From Romboutsia lituseburensis DSM 797 (GTDB taxonomy: Bacteria; Bacillota; Clostridia; Peptostreptococcales; Peptostreptococcaceae), in the NCBI RefSeq assembly GCF_900103615.1, contig NZ_FNGW01000003.1, forward strand, positions 248,001 through 312,000: DNA of 64,000 bases, in the 5' to 3' direction. Of this stretch, positions 25,920 to 34,184 are shown in pieces (within the stretch, counting starts at the first letter, position 1; each line of letters starts with the position of its first letter). Both the position numbers and the translations under genes were made by a program. Under the pieces are notes generated by a model. That model was not told the DNA's origin and did not search any database. It was given only the letters and a program-made list of their open reading frames with translations.

Positions 25920-26522
25920 ATGACAAATATTGAAGTTGTAAAAAGTCAGATTGGAAAAAGAGGTTATCTAAACAGCTCTATTTATAGAGAGGCCATGATA
26001 AATATGAGGTTTGAAAGCTTCACAATAGAAGATACAAATTTCTTTATTGATTATTATAAGACTGTAAAGGATATTTTCAGTCGAAATCAAATATTACAAG
26101 CGTTTGTTTTGCAATGTCAAAAATATGATTTAAAAGAATTCTTTTTAAGTGCTTTTAAAAAAGAGCGCTATCTTGATATGCGTTTAACTGCCATCCGTGG
26201 ATATGCTATCTATGCATCAGAAAAAGAAATTTCTCCCCTTATGAAAAAATTTATAGATATTTTAGTTAAAATACCAAGCCGTACACCCTATAATTATCAA
26301 GAATATGAAATGCTTCGCTCGAAATTTGGATTGCCATATTTAGTTGAACAGTACAGATATGACTGCTTTAAAGAAGCATTGGATCAATTAGAAAAACAAT
26401 ATAATGACATGCCTGATGAGTGTAAGGGCTTTTTTACTCTTGACGAAAATGGCATATATGTAGCTTTAATGACGCGAGAAGAAATAGACGAAAATCTTGA
26501 TGTCTTGTTTAAGAGAAAATAG
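25920..26522 (+). CDS. Hypothetical helical protein in immunity-type array
   Basis: The 200-residue cytosolic protein is predicted mostly helical, with HEAT-like spacing (RNQILQAFVLQCQKYDLKEFF, YLDMRLTAIRGYAIYAS). No family is recognised with certainty. It has AGGAGGGGG ahead of the ATG and follows the SMI1/ankyrin gene by 150 nt. Similar HEAT-like proteins occur as immunity or accessory proteins in polymorphic toxin loci, which is the best guess here. Confidence 0.55.
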   Translation: MTNIEVVKSQIGKRGYLNSSIYREAMINMRFESFTIEDTNFFIDYYKTVKDIFSRNQILQAFVLQCQKYDLKEFFLSAFKKERYLDMRLTAIRGYAIYASEKEISPLMKKFIDILVKIPSRTPYNYQEYEMLRSKFGLPYLVEQYRYDCFKEALDQLEKQYNDMPDECKGFFTLDENGIYVALMTREEIDENLDVLFKRK

Positions 26523-26549
26523 TTTATATAGTAAGAAAGGAGTTTAATT

Positions 26550-27398
26550 ATGGAAAAGGATAACTCTTTGTTGTATGCATGCTACATAAATGATATGGAT
26601 TTGATTAAAGAGCGAATAATTGGTGTAAAACCAGCTCAATTAAAAAAGAGTACTATAGAAACAGGTACACCTTTGCATGCCGCTGCTAAAAACGGAAATA
26701 TAGAGGCAATCGATCTTTTACTATCAGCTGGTGCGAATATAGAACAAGGAAATTTTATGAAAAATAGTGCATTACTTGCTTGTATAGAAGAAAAAAAATT
26801 AGATGTTGCAAAATATTTGATTGAAAAAGGTGCTAATGTTAATAAAAAGGGATGTCAAAATAGGAATGCACTAAGCCAGTTGATATTACATGCTTGGGAC
26901 AAAAATTTTGCAGAATTTTTAGTGGGGCATGGATGCTTAGTTAGTGCAACTTCAGTAGATAAAGTATCAACATTGCAGGATGCAGCAGAGACTAATAACT
27001 GTGACGCAATATCGTTTTTATTAGAAAATGGTGTAGATCCAATACATATGAGTAAATCACTTTGTTGGGCAATTATTTATAATGCTTTTGATGCAATACG
27101 TTGCCTAATAGAGTGTGGAGCTGATTTAAATAAGATGTACGAAAGTTGTAAGGGCGTTGAGAAATCAATTTATCATGATACATTAGTGATTGATAATCGT
27201 GGTGATAGAAGAGAAACAATAAAAATTCTTGTTGGTGCTGGAGTTGACTTTAAGGGCGTACCTGCTAGATCAATTACTACTCTTATTATTGAAAAAACAA
27301 AACTAAGTCCTTATGACTATGCGTGGGAACACCTTTCTAAACATCCTGAAAAGACATTTATTGCAAACAACTTGAAATTGATTGATTCTCTTTATTAG
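26550..27398 (+). CDS. Ankyrin-repeat protein
   Basis: The 282-residue protein consists of about six ankyrin repeats, with clear consensus pieces GTPLHAAAKNGNIEAIDLLLSAGANI, KLDVAKYLIEKGANV, and AIRCLIECGADL. It has no signal peptide or membrane segment. It lies between two other genes of the immunity-type array, 28 nt after the first with AAAGGAG before the ATG. Ankyrin proteins are common in polymorphic toxin immunity arrays; the binding partner is unknown. Confidence 0.82.
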   Translation: MEKDNSLLYACYINDMDLIKERIIGVKPAQLKKSTIETGTPLHAAAKNGNIEAIDLLLSAGANIEQGNFMKNSALLACIEEKKLDVAKYLIEKGANVNKKGCQNRNALSQLILHAWDKNFAEFLVGHGCLVSATSVDKVSTLQDAAETNNCDAISFLLENGVDPIHMSKSLCWAIIYNAFDAIRCLIECGADLNKMYESCKGVEKSIYHDTLVIDNRGDRRETIKILVGAGVDFKGVPARSITTLIIEKTKLSPYDYAWEHLSKHPEKTFIANNLKLIDSLY

Positions 27399-27433
27399 CC
27401 CTGTTGGAGCACTTTAATACAAGGAGTGGTGTT

Positions 27434-28039
27434 TTGAAAAAATTTGAATCTTTTAAAGAAAATGTATACTTAGAGATGCTAAATTTATTAAAAAATCAGC
27501 TTTCTAATTGTGATAAAAGTATATATGCAATAGCATTAGAAATATTTTATGGAGAAGAATATGGGATAAAAGTCCGATATCAGACTAAGGATGGTTTTAA
27601 TGTTCAACTTAAAAAAGGGTTGGAAGTTCACAAATATGATGTGCAAGAATTTGAATATTTAAATGAAGTTGAAAATATATTTTTCTTCACAAATAATCAC
27701 ACAATAGATTTTTGGGGATCAATACTTTATTATATGTATGACGATAGCATTCCTATACCAAAGGGTTACTATGATGACTTTGGAATACCAGTGCAAAATG
27801 GAATATTAGATAGAATAGAGTTGCCTGATGATACATTTACTTTTCTGGAAGAGACAGCACTATTTTGTGCTGAAAAGCTTAAAAATACAACTGAATTTAT
27901 TAGAAAAGATGATGATTTCTTAATATTTGTTTGTCATGAAAGTACAATGTATCATAGATATCCTCTTTCTTTTATTGAGAGAACTGTTGATGAAGATAAA
28001 TTATATCTTTTAATGGATTTAGTTAAACAAGGTAGATAG
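27434..28039 (+). CDS. Hypothetical protein, DUF4303-like immunity candidate
   Basis: The product has 201 residues from a TTG at 27434, chosen because AAGGAG at 27421-27426 is 7 nt upstream; upstream in-frame sequence before it looks untranslated. The domain is mixed alpha/beta, with IYAIALEIFYGEEYGIKV and FLIFVCHESTMYHRYPLSF segments. It resembles, but is not certainly, a DUF4303-type immunity protein. It is last in the array and is followed by a terminator. Confidence 0.55.
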   Translation: MKKFESFKENVYLEMLNLLKNQLSNCDKSIYAIALEIFYGEEYGIKVRYQTKDGFNVQLKKGLEVHKYDVQEFEYLNEVENIFFFTNNHTIDFWGSILYYMYDDSIPIPKGYYDDFGIPVQNGILDRIELPDDTFTFLEETALFCAEKLKNTTEFIRKDDDFLIFVCHESTMYHRYPLSFIERTVDEDKLYLLMDLVKQGR

Positions 28040-28053
28040 TAGTTAATGCCAAG

Positions 28054-28083
28054 AAAAGGACACCGTTTTGGGTGTCCTTTTTT
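28054..28083 (+). terminator. Intrinsic terminator ending the immunity-type array
   Basis: AAAAGGACACC pairs with GGTGTCCTTTTTT around a GTTTTG loop. Directly after it begins the DUF985 gene remnant. Confidence 0.92.
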
Positions 28084-28087
28084 CAAT

Positions 28088-28187
28088 GGAACTAAAACTT
28101 GTCAAACTCACCATTTTCAACATTTCATCCAAGCTCATGAGTAGTAAGCAAACCCTATGGACTTATCATATAAACAGTTAAAGGAGA
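28088..28187 (-). pseudogene. Degenerate internal fragment of the DUF985 cupin gene
   Basis: This 100-bp stretch aligns with 23384-23484, inside the intact DUF985 gene, with about nine differences in ten matching blocks and one single-base gap. The longest identical run covers TCCAAGCTCATGAGTAGTAA. It has neither the start nor the end of the gene, and the gap breaks the frame. It keeps the orientation of the source, so the two copies are direct repeats around the segment from 23.5 to 28.1 kb. Confidence 0.88.
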
Positions 28188-28248
28188 GATTTCAGTTTTA
28201 TATTTATTTTTTATAAATAAAAATTTATAATTTAAGGTAATAAAAAAT

Positions 28249-28324
28249 AGTTTTAAATAAAACTTTTGTTTAAAACTATTTTTCTGGGGTAAATTATAAA
28301 TAAATATTAGTTTTAAATAAAACC
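28249..28324. promoter_or_regulatory. Two MarR-type operators in the marR-MATE promoter
   Basis: AGTTTTAAATAAAACT at 28249-28264 is a palindrome of two 7-bp arms with a 2-nt centre. It recurs as AGTTTTAAATAAAACC at 28309-28324, exactly 60 bp on, just before the ribosome binding site. A third half-like GTTTAAAACTA lies at 28268-28278. Symmetry, size and position fit binding by the adjacent MarR protein. Confidence 0.65.
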
Positions 28325-28342
28325 AATTAGAAGGGATATCAT

Positions 28343-28789
28343 ATGAAAAATTTAGATTTTATAGAAAACTTTATGATAATACATCACTTTACAAAAAATA
28401 TATTTAAGTATTCATCAATAAAAGAAATAGACTCTAATCTTAATGAAACACATTCAAAAATTTTACTATTTGTATATAAACATGAACATAGGCAAATGAG
28501 TAAAATTAATTCTTATATAGGGATTCAAAAGGGTGCTTTTACAACATCTGTTGATACTTTAATTAAGAATGGATATATATTAAAAATTAAAGATGAAAAT
28601 GACAAAAGATCAACAAATCTAGAATTAACACAAAAAGGAACAGAAATGGCAATTAAGTTAGAAGAAAATTTATACAGTGGTATAAATAATATGTTTAACA
28701 ATATTGAAGAAAGTGAAAGAGAAGAAATAAATGAAGCATTAAAGTTAATAGCTAAATTTTGTATGAAAAATAAAAAAAATATTAAATAG
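28343..28789 (+). CDS. MarR-family transcriptional regulator
   Basis: The 148-residue winged-helix protein has a central DNA-binding part (MSKINSYIGIQKGAFTTSVDTLIKNGYILKIKDENDKRSTNLELT) with the wing motif D-x-R-S. Long terminal helices serve for dimerisation. It is 17 nt upstream of a MATE efflux gene that it most likely controls together with itself, through the twin palindromes upstream. Confidence 0.9.
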   Translation: MKNLDFIENFMIIHHFTKNIFKYSSIKEIDSNLNETHSKILLFVYKHEHRQMSKINSYIGIQKGAFTTSVDTLIKNGYILKIKDENDKRSTNLELTQKGTEMAIKLEENLYSGINNMFNNIEESEREEINEALKLIAKFCMKNKKNIK

Positions 28790-28805
28790 AAATAGGAGTA
28801 GGAAA

Positions 28806-30173
28806 ATGGAAGATAAAAAAATAGTACTTTTAAGAGATGAAAAAGTTTCAAAAGCTATACTAAAACTATCTATACCTATGGTTATGGGTATGATGATTCA
28901 AGTTTTATATAATTTAGTAGATACGTATTTTATAGGAATGTTAAATGATTCAAATCAATTAGCAGCAGCAAATATATCACTTCCTGTATTTATGATGTTA
29001 ATGGCAATAGCAGGGATAGTTGGTTCTGGTTCATCATCATATATATCAAGATGTATTGGTCAAAAAGATTATGATGAAGCTAATAAAACTATATCAACAG
29101 CAGTTGGAATTTTAATTATTATGAGTATAGTAGTTATGATAGGCGGTATATTTATGTCTCCTATGATAGCAAAAGGATTGGGTGCAAATGATGCTACACT
29201 TGACTATACTTACAAATATATAGTTATAATGTTTATAGGTGCAATACCTGTTATGTGTAGTTATGCACTTGGTCAACTTCTTCGTTCAGAAGGAAACATA
29301 ATGCAATCAGTAATAGGTCTTACATTAGGTACAGTTGTTAATATAATATTAGACCCTGTTTTGATATTTGGATTTAACCTTCAAATATCAGGAGCTGCTA
29401 TAGCTACTGTAATAGGTCAAACATCAACACTATTATACTTTATGTATGCATTTTTAAGTTCAAAAACAACTTTAAAAATAAATTTAAAAAATTTCAAATA
29501 TGATAAAAATATATTTAAAGAAATATTTACAATAGGAGTTCCTGCATCTTTAAATCAAATGTTAATGGGAGTAGCTACAGTTGTTGCAAATAATATAGCT
29601 ATAGGATATGGAACATTGACAGTTGCTGGTATGGGTGTTGCTATGAAGATAATGACTATAGGTACTTTTGTATTTATGGGATTTTCAGCAGGATGTCAAC
29701 CTTTAGTTGGATATAATTATGGAAGTAATAACACAGCTAGGGTAAAAGAGATTATAAAAAAAGGAATAATAATAACTTCTATAATAGGAATAACTTTAGC
29801 TTTAGTCTTTGGAGTATTTGCTAATTCATTAATTGGATTATTTACAAGTGATGCTGAAGTTATAAATAAAGGTGCAATTATACTTAGAGCACTAATAATT
29901 TCACTTCCTTTTGTAGGTGGTCAAATGATAGCTACAACATCAGCACAATCAATGGGTAAAGTTGTTGTTGCATTTATCTTATCTATATCAAGACAAGGAA
30001 TACTTTATATGCCTCTTTTAGTTATATTAAATAAAGTACTTGGATTTAATGGGTTTATTTATGCACAACCAATAACAGATATGGTTATGCTAGTGTTCTC
30101 ATCAATACTATTATTTAATGTTATTCAAAAGGATAATAAATTAGAAAATTATACTTTAAAAGAAGAATGTTAA
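28806..30173 (+). CDS. MATE-family multidrug efflux transporter
   Basis: The 455-residue protein has 12 hydrophobic segments in two halves and belongs to the MATE (MatE, PF01554) family. Typical stretches are LSIPMVMGMMIQVLYNLVDTYFIG, a VGSGSSSYISRCIGQ segment, and FMGFSAGCQPLVGYNYGS in the second half. It is expected to expel cationic drugs using Na+ or H+. The MarR gene lies directly before it, and a terminator follows. Confidence 0.92.
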   Translation: MEDKKIVLLRDEKVSKAILKLSIPMVMGMMIQVLYNLVDTYFIGMLNDSNQLAAANISLPVFMMLMAIAGIVGSGSSSYISRCIGQKDYDEANKTISTAVGILIIMSIVVMIGGIFMSPMIAKGLGANDATLDYTYKYIVIMFIGAIPVMCSYALGQLLRSEGNIMQSVIGLTLGTVVNIILDPVLIFGFNLQISGAAIATVIGQTSTLLYFMYAFLSSKTTLKINLKNFKYDKNIFKEIFTIGVPASLNQMLMGVATVVANNIAIGYGTLTVAGMGVAMKIMTIGTFVFMGFSAGCQPLVGYNYGSNNTARVKEIIKKGIIITSIIGITLALVFGVFANSLIGLFTSDAEVINKGAIILRALIISLPFVGGQMIATTSAQSMGKVVVAFILSISRQGILYMPLLVILNKVLGFNGFIYAQPITDMVMLVFSSILLFNVIQKDNKLENYTLKEEC

Positions 30174-30189
30174 TATTTTTATATAATTT

Positions 30190-30232
30190 AAAAGGGGGCA
30201 TATCTCTATTAAGAGATAGCCCCCTTTGTTTT
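30190..30232. terminator. Bidirectional terminator
   Basis: AAAGGGGGC...ATCTCT and AGAGAT...GCCCCCTTT form a strong stem with A/T runs on both sides. It separates the MATE gene (+) from the ABC permease gene (-). Confidence 0.88.
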
Positions 30233-31034
30233 ATCTTCTAGAGTTATAAATTTTTTCTATAATATTTAAAATTTCATACATGATCCATGCGCAAAATGCT
30301 AATACAAATACACCCATCATTACTAAGTCTAGTTTAAATACCTGGCTACCATAAACAATCAAATAACCAATACCAGCACGAGATACTAAGAACTCGCCAA
30401 CTATGACTCCAACCCAAGCCATACCTATATTAATTTTAGTAAGGTTTATTAAATTACCTATATTAGATGGAATTATAAGCTTGAATAAAATTTGACTCTT
30501 AGATGCGCCAAAACTTCTTAACATTTTGACTTTTTCTTCGTCAACATTTATGAAATAGTTATATGCAGATAAAATAGTAACAACTACTGATATAGTAACA
30601 GCAGTAACAACTATACCTGTTATGCCAGCACCAGCCCAAACTATTATAATAGGAGCTAGAGCAGTTTTAGGCAAAGCATTTAAAACTACTAAGAATGGAT
30701 CTAAAATTTTAGAAAGTCTTTCAGACCACCAAAGGGCTATAGCTATTAATATACCAAGTACTGTACCAATTACAAGTCCTAGTACAGTTTCATATACAGA
30801 AATCCATATGTGTGTCATTAATTCCCCATTTTGTACATATGTCATGAATAAATGATAGATATCACTAGGTTTACTAAATAAAAAAGTATTTATAATTTTG
30901 AAATTAGCTAGAACTTCCCAAAGAGCTATAAATCCTACAAGAAGTAAGATTTGAGAAATTAGTATCTTTATTTTATTCTTTTTAACTGTTTTTATATAGT
31001 TTAGATATCCTTCAGAGTCTTTACTTAGTCTCAT
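30231..31034 (-). CDS. ABC transporter permease, SsuC/TauC-like
   Basis: The product (267 residues) is a six-TM BPD_transp_1 permease of the nitrate/sulfonate/taurine type (COG0600), with the EAA-loop region KMLRSFGASKSQILFKLIIPS. The ATG at 31034 is chosen because AAGGAGCTGG lies just before it. This overlaps the end of the ATPase gene by 14 nt, so translation is coupled. No binding-protein gene is next to it; the orphan SsuA-like lipoprotein at 4287-5330 is the likely partner. Confidence 0.88.
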   Translation of the reverse strand: MRLSKDSEGYLNYIKTVKKNKIKILISQILLLVGFIALWEVLANFKIINTFLFSKPSDIYHLFMTYVQNGELMTHIWISVYETVLGLVIGTVLGILIAIALWWSERLSKILDPFLVVLNALPKTALAPIIIVWAGAGITGIVVTAVTISVVVTILSAYNYFINVDEEKVKMLRSFGASKSQILFKLIIPSNIGNLINLTKINIGMAWVGVIVGEFLVSRAGIGYLIVYGSQVFKLDLVMMGVFVLAFCAWIMYEILNIIEKIYNSRR

Positions 31035-31773
31035 TTGAATCCAGCTCCTTCCATAGTATGTCAAAATAATTTTGGAACTCAGGAACTTTACGAGTTTGAA
31101 GTGGTGTAAGATCTTCATTTTGTCTTAGGTCTATGTTGTAAATATTTTTAACTGTAGCAGGACGCTTAGATAAAGCCACAACTACATCAGACATTGATAT
31201 AGCTTCACTTATATCGTGAGTAACCAATATAGCAGACTTGTTTTCATTTTTAATTATCTTAAAAACATCATCACTAACAAGTAACCTTGTTTGATAATCA
31301 AGAGCAGAGAATGGCTCATCAAGAAGTAATATATCAGGATTAACAGCTAATGTTCTGATAAGAGCCACACGTTGTCTCATACCACCTGATAGCTCTTTAG
31401 GATACATATAGCGGTATTCCCATAGGCCGTAAGTTTTTAACAGTTTTTCGACTTGTTCAATAGATTCTTTAGTTTTATTATTTTGAATTTCTAGACCGAT
31501 AGTTATATTATCCATGATATTTCGCCATTCTAGCAGATGATCCTTTTGAAACATATATCCGATATTACCGTTTATAACAACGTCACCGCTAGTTGGTTTT
31601 AAAAGTTTAGTTAATATATTAAGAATAGTTGATTTACCAGAACCCGATGGTCCAAGTAGTGTAAGTATTTGTCCTTCGTTTAAGGAAAAATTGATGTCTT
31701 TTAGGACTTCCAGTTCTCCTTCCTTAGTGTAAAAGGTCTGAGATAAATCTGTAACTTTTACAATTTCATTCAT
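31021..31773 (-). CDS. ABC transporter ATPase, SsuB/TauB-like
   Basis: The product (250 residues) has Walker A GPSGSGKST, Q-loop MFQKDHLLEW, signature LSGGMRQRVALIR, Walker B ILLLDEPFSALD and switch His in LVTHDISEA. It is of the nitrate/sulfonate/taurine importer class (COG1116). The ATG at 31773 fits GGGGGTGG 6-7 nt upstream, which itself contains the earlier ATG. It is first in the two-gene operon with the permease. Two pieces of this gene recur, fused, as a remnant at 40669-40816. Confidence 0.92.
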   Translation of the reverse strand: MNEIVKVTDLSQTFYTKEGELEVLKDINFSLNEGQILTLLGPSGSGKSTILNILTKLLKPTSGDVVINGNIGYMFQKDHLLEWRNIMDNITIGLEIQNNKTKESIEQVEKLLKTYGLWEYRYMYPKELSGGMRQRVALIRTLAVNPDILLLDEPFSALDYQTRLLVSDDVFKIIKNENKSAILVTHDISEAISMSDVVVALSKRPATVKNIYNIDLRQNEDLTPLQTRKVPEFQNYFDILWKELDSNETK

Positions 31774-31957
31774 ATATGCCACCCCCATGAAGTTTGTTCC
31801 TATATATTATTGTATTAATTTGCTGAATGATTTGTACCATTTTTTATAAATGTTAAGATTTAATATAATTAAAAAAGTGTATTAATTAGATATAAATGGA
31901 TAGTAGGAGATATACCTAATTTATTAGTTATTTACCATTAATATGTATATAAAATAA

Positions 31958-31999
31958 GAAGGCTGCTTAATAATAAAGTTAATTATTTAAGCAGCTTTT
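31958..31999 (-). terminator. Terminator of the ThuA-like gene pair
   Basis: GGCTGCTTAA-TAAT and ATTA-TTTAAGCAGC form a stem with A-rich left and T-rich right flanks. On the minus strand it follows the gene ending at 32019. Confidence 0.75.
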
Positions 32000-32018
32000 A
32001 TATATAATAATGTAATTA

Positions 32019-32627
32019 TTAATTAAAATTTCCAACACTTAACCATGGGAACAACGCTTCAAGGAAACGCTCTGCTGATGGCATGAAATAAGAACCAAAG
32101 TGATAATCTGGATCTAGTGTTGTAATAATCCAAGTCCCATTTGTTGATACTTCATCAATATATAATACAGATCCATTATCTATTGTTGAAATTAATGTTG
32201 TTGCATTACTTGGTGGCCAAAATACACCATGTTGATGCCATGAAGAATCTTCTAATGTGAAATAGTCAAAGAATGGATGATTTTCGTTTTTAACTCTTAA
32301 GCCACTATCTGCATTTTCTTCAAGCCACCACCAGAAGTTTGTTGGGCGATGTTCCCACTTTTGATTAGGTATCCACTCCCAAGGTTGTGGACCTAGCGCA
32401 ACAACAGTTTTTCCATTATCAGCAAATTTATGAATCTTTTTAGCTGATTTTAATAATAAGTTTGAATTAAGTTGAGATGGAACAATTAATACATCAAATG
32501 GATCAAGGTCTGTATTTTCAAGTTCTGGTAAGTATATAAGTTTTTCTATATACTGTGCAAATTTAGGCTCATGGAAAGTACGATAATGGGATGCATGTCC
32601 ACTATAAATTACTGCTATTTTTCTCAT
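32019..32627 (-). CDS. ThuA / glutamine-amidotransferase-like protein (second of pair)
   Basis: The product (202 residues) starts MRKIAVIYSGHASHYRTF. Its core (FDVLIVPSQLNSNLLLK...FADNGKTVVALGP) has the alternating strand-helix pattern of class I amidotransferase-like/ThuA folds, but no Cys nucleophile is seen at the elbow. It is rich in Trp (WEWIPNQKWEH, FWWWLEEN). The ATG at 32627 fits GGAGG 7 nt upstream and overlaps the end of the upstream gene. It is a clear paralogue of that gene; both share the GKVV/GKTVV strand, an N-x-P-x-F motif and a TNGT-I strand. Function is unknown. Proximity to the nitrogenase-like cluster suggests a linked role. Confidence 0.5.
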   Translation of the reverse strand: MRKIAVIYSGHASHYRTFHEPKFAQYIEKLIYLPELENTDLDPFDVLIVPSQLNSNLLLKSAKKIHKFADNGKTVVALGPQPWEWIPNQKWEHRPTNFWWWLEENADSGLRVKNENHPFFDYFTLEDSSWHQHGVFWPPSNATTLISTIDNGSVLYIDEVSTNGTWIITTLDPDYHFGSYFMPSAERFLEALFPWLSVGNFN

Positions 32628-33234
32628 TGTTTTTACCTCCACATACTTCTTTTTTTAATAAATTAAATGCCTGAACACTAATTTTATCTGTTGTTTTATT
32701 TTCGTTTTTATATCCTAAAAGATTTCTACCAGCATGAACAATTATTGTTCCATTTGTTGTATGCCTATCTATATAAGATATAACTTTACCATCAGTAAAA
32801 GTTAAACAAACTTCAGCTTTTTCTGGTGCATAATAATATCCACGCGCAAAAAATCCTACAACACCTTTATTACAAACAATATCTTCAACTTTAACATCAT
32901 TAAATAAAGGTGAATTAGGAAGTGTTCTTACAAAATAGTCTTTATATCCGTTTATTTTTTTAGGCATAAATAATGAACAACCTGGTAACCATTGGCGGAA
33001 TAAATGACCACAGAATACAACAACCTTTCCTTCATTTAAGAAGTCTTCAATTATGTTTTTGTTTTTGTATAAATGCTCTTGGTCAGCAAAATATGTAATT
33101 AATAATACATTGTATTTAGATAAATCTGTTGATTCAAGTTCATATTGATCAATTAATGATATATAATCTGTTTTATTAACTTCTCTTACTCCAAAAGCGT
33201 GAGATGCACTGAGTTCTAAAATTTTTAATTCCAT
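32602..33234 (-). CDS. ThuA / glutamine-amidotransferase-like protein (first of pair)
   Basis: The 210-residue protein begins MELKILELSASHAFGV. Its Rossmann-like core is KYNVLLITYFADQEHL...FLNEGKVVVFCGHLFRQWLPG. A Cys (FCGH) sits close to where amidotransferase-like enzymes have their elbow, but no full triad is evident. It overlaps the next gene by 26 nt, which is a paralogue. The ATG at 33234 has a weak local ribosome binding site, while AAGAAAGGAG is found about 60 nt further upstream with an open in-frame stretch but no ATG, GTG or TTG after it. The true start is thus unsure. The substrate is unknown. Confidence 0.5.
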   Translation of the reverse strand: MELKILELSASHAFGVREVNKTDYISLIDQYELESTDLSKYNVLLITYFADQEHLYKNKNIIEDFLNEGKVVVFCGHLFRQWLPGCSLFMPKKINGYKDYFVRTLPNSPLFNDVKVEDIVCNKGVVGFFARGYYYAPEKAEVCLTFTDGKVISYIDRHTTNGTIIVHAGRNLLGYKNENKTTDKISVQAFNLLKKEVCGGKNNEKNSSNL

Positions 33235-33243
33235 TATAAATTC

Positions 33244-33298
33244 GTTACTGAAAAATATATTAAACCTTATTGGTTTTACAGTAACTATCTCCTTTCTT
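33244..33298 (-). promoter_or_regulatory. Leader with distant Shine-Dalgarno and hairpin
   Basis: Reading the minus strand, AAGAAAGGAG (33288-33297) is followed by GTTACTG (33279-33285) and its complement CAGTAAC (33244-33250). The stem would bring the ribosome binding site nearer to the ATG at 33234. This is an inference from symmetry only. Confidence 0.3.
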
Positions 33299-33413
33299 AT
33301 TTACTTTGTTAATTATATTATAAGAAATATTAAAAAACCAAAATAGTAATTAATATCAAATAATATTAATAATTATTATCGATAGATATCGGCAATTTGT
33401 CAAGATTTTTTTA

Positions 33414-34094
33414 TTATGAGATATTTTGATTAAGAAGTACAATATTATTTTTATTTATATTAATAATATTGTCATATTTTAGTTTACTTAGTTCACGACA
33501 TACAGAACTACGCTCTGATCCAAGATAGCATGCTAGCTGTTCTCTATTAAATGGAATAGTTATTTTATTTGAACCATTTTGTATAGATAGTAACTCAAAA
33601 TATGTAATAAGTTTATCACGTAATGTTTTTTGTGATAAAATTTGTATCTTAGTATTAAGAGCAATATTAGTTTGAGCAAGTGAACTCATAATATTTTCGA
33701 ATAAGTTTATACGAAATTCATAGCTAAAATTAGAATCTTTTAATAGATTATATATGTCTATAAATAAGATTGTAGAAAAAGTAATGCTACGAATATCATT
33801 TAAATTATTAATATTGGAGACACATGAAAAACAATTTCCAAAAGTATGACCTTTAGTAAGACGATTAACTATAGTTTCATCTCCATTTATAGATGTATGT
33901 ATTATATCTACAATTCCATCAAGTATAATTCCAACAGATTGAATTTTTTCCCCAGCTTTATAAATATTTATTTTGGAATCAAAAGTTTTTATACAGCAAG
34001 ACGAAGAGTTTATAACAGAATGTATTTCTTCTTTTGATATATGTTGGAAGAATGTATGATTACTTATTAAATTAAAAATATAATTTTTTGTCAT
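33414..34094 (-). CDS. Crp/Fnr-family transcriptional regulator
   Basis: The 226-residue protein has an N-terminal cyclic-nucleotide-binding-type beta barrel (about 15-125; YKAGEKIQSVGIILDGIVDI, GDETIVNRLTKGHTFG) and a C-terminal winged helix with the recognition helix in REQLACYLGSERSSVCRELSKL. It lacks the N-terminal Cys group of classical FNR. Cysteines do occur at CC 33-34 and in GNCFSC, so a redox or metal sensor is possible. It is transcribed away from the nitrogenase-like operon and shares a promoter region holding a perfect 14-bp palindrome. It is the obvious candidate regulator of that operon and of the ThuA-like pair. Confidence 0.88.
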   Translation of the reverse strand: MTKNYIFNLISNHTFFQHISKEEIHSVINSSSCCIKTFDSKINIYKAGEKIQSVGIILDGIVDIIHTSINGDETIVNRLTKGHTFGNCFSCVSNINNLNDIRSITFSTILFIDIYNLLKDSNFSYEFRINLFENIMSSLAQTNIALNTKIQILSQKTLRDKLITYFELLSIQNGSNKITIPFNREQLACYLGSERSSVCRELSKLKYDNIININKNNIVLLNQNIS

Positions 34095-34136
34095 TAAGAA
34101 CCTCCCACTAAAATTAATTTAAAAAACTATTAAAAA

Positions 34137-34155
34137 TATAATGATAATTATTTTC
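34137..34155. promoter_or_regulatory. Fur-box-like site
   Basis: The 19 bases here match 16 of 19 positions of the classical Fur consensus GATAATGATAATCATTATC. It lies in the divergent promoter of the Crp-like regulator and the nitrogenase-like operon. An overlapping 8-bp inverted repeat (ATTTTCAA at 34150-34157, TTGAAAAT at 34164-34171) extends the symmetry. AT-rich context weakens the evidence; an iron link fits the transporter genes. Confidence 0.5.
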
Positions 34156-34184
34156 AACGGTTATTGAAAATTATTTTTAATGAT

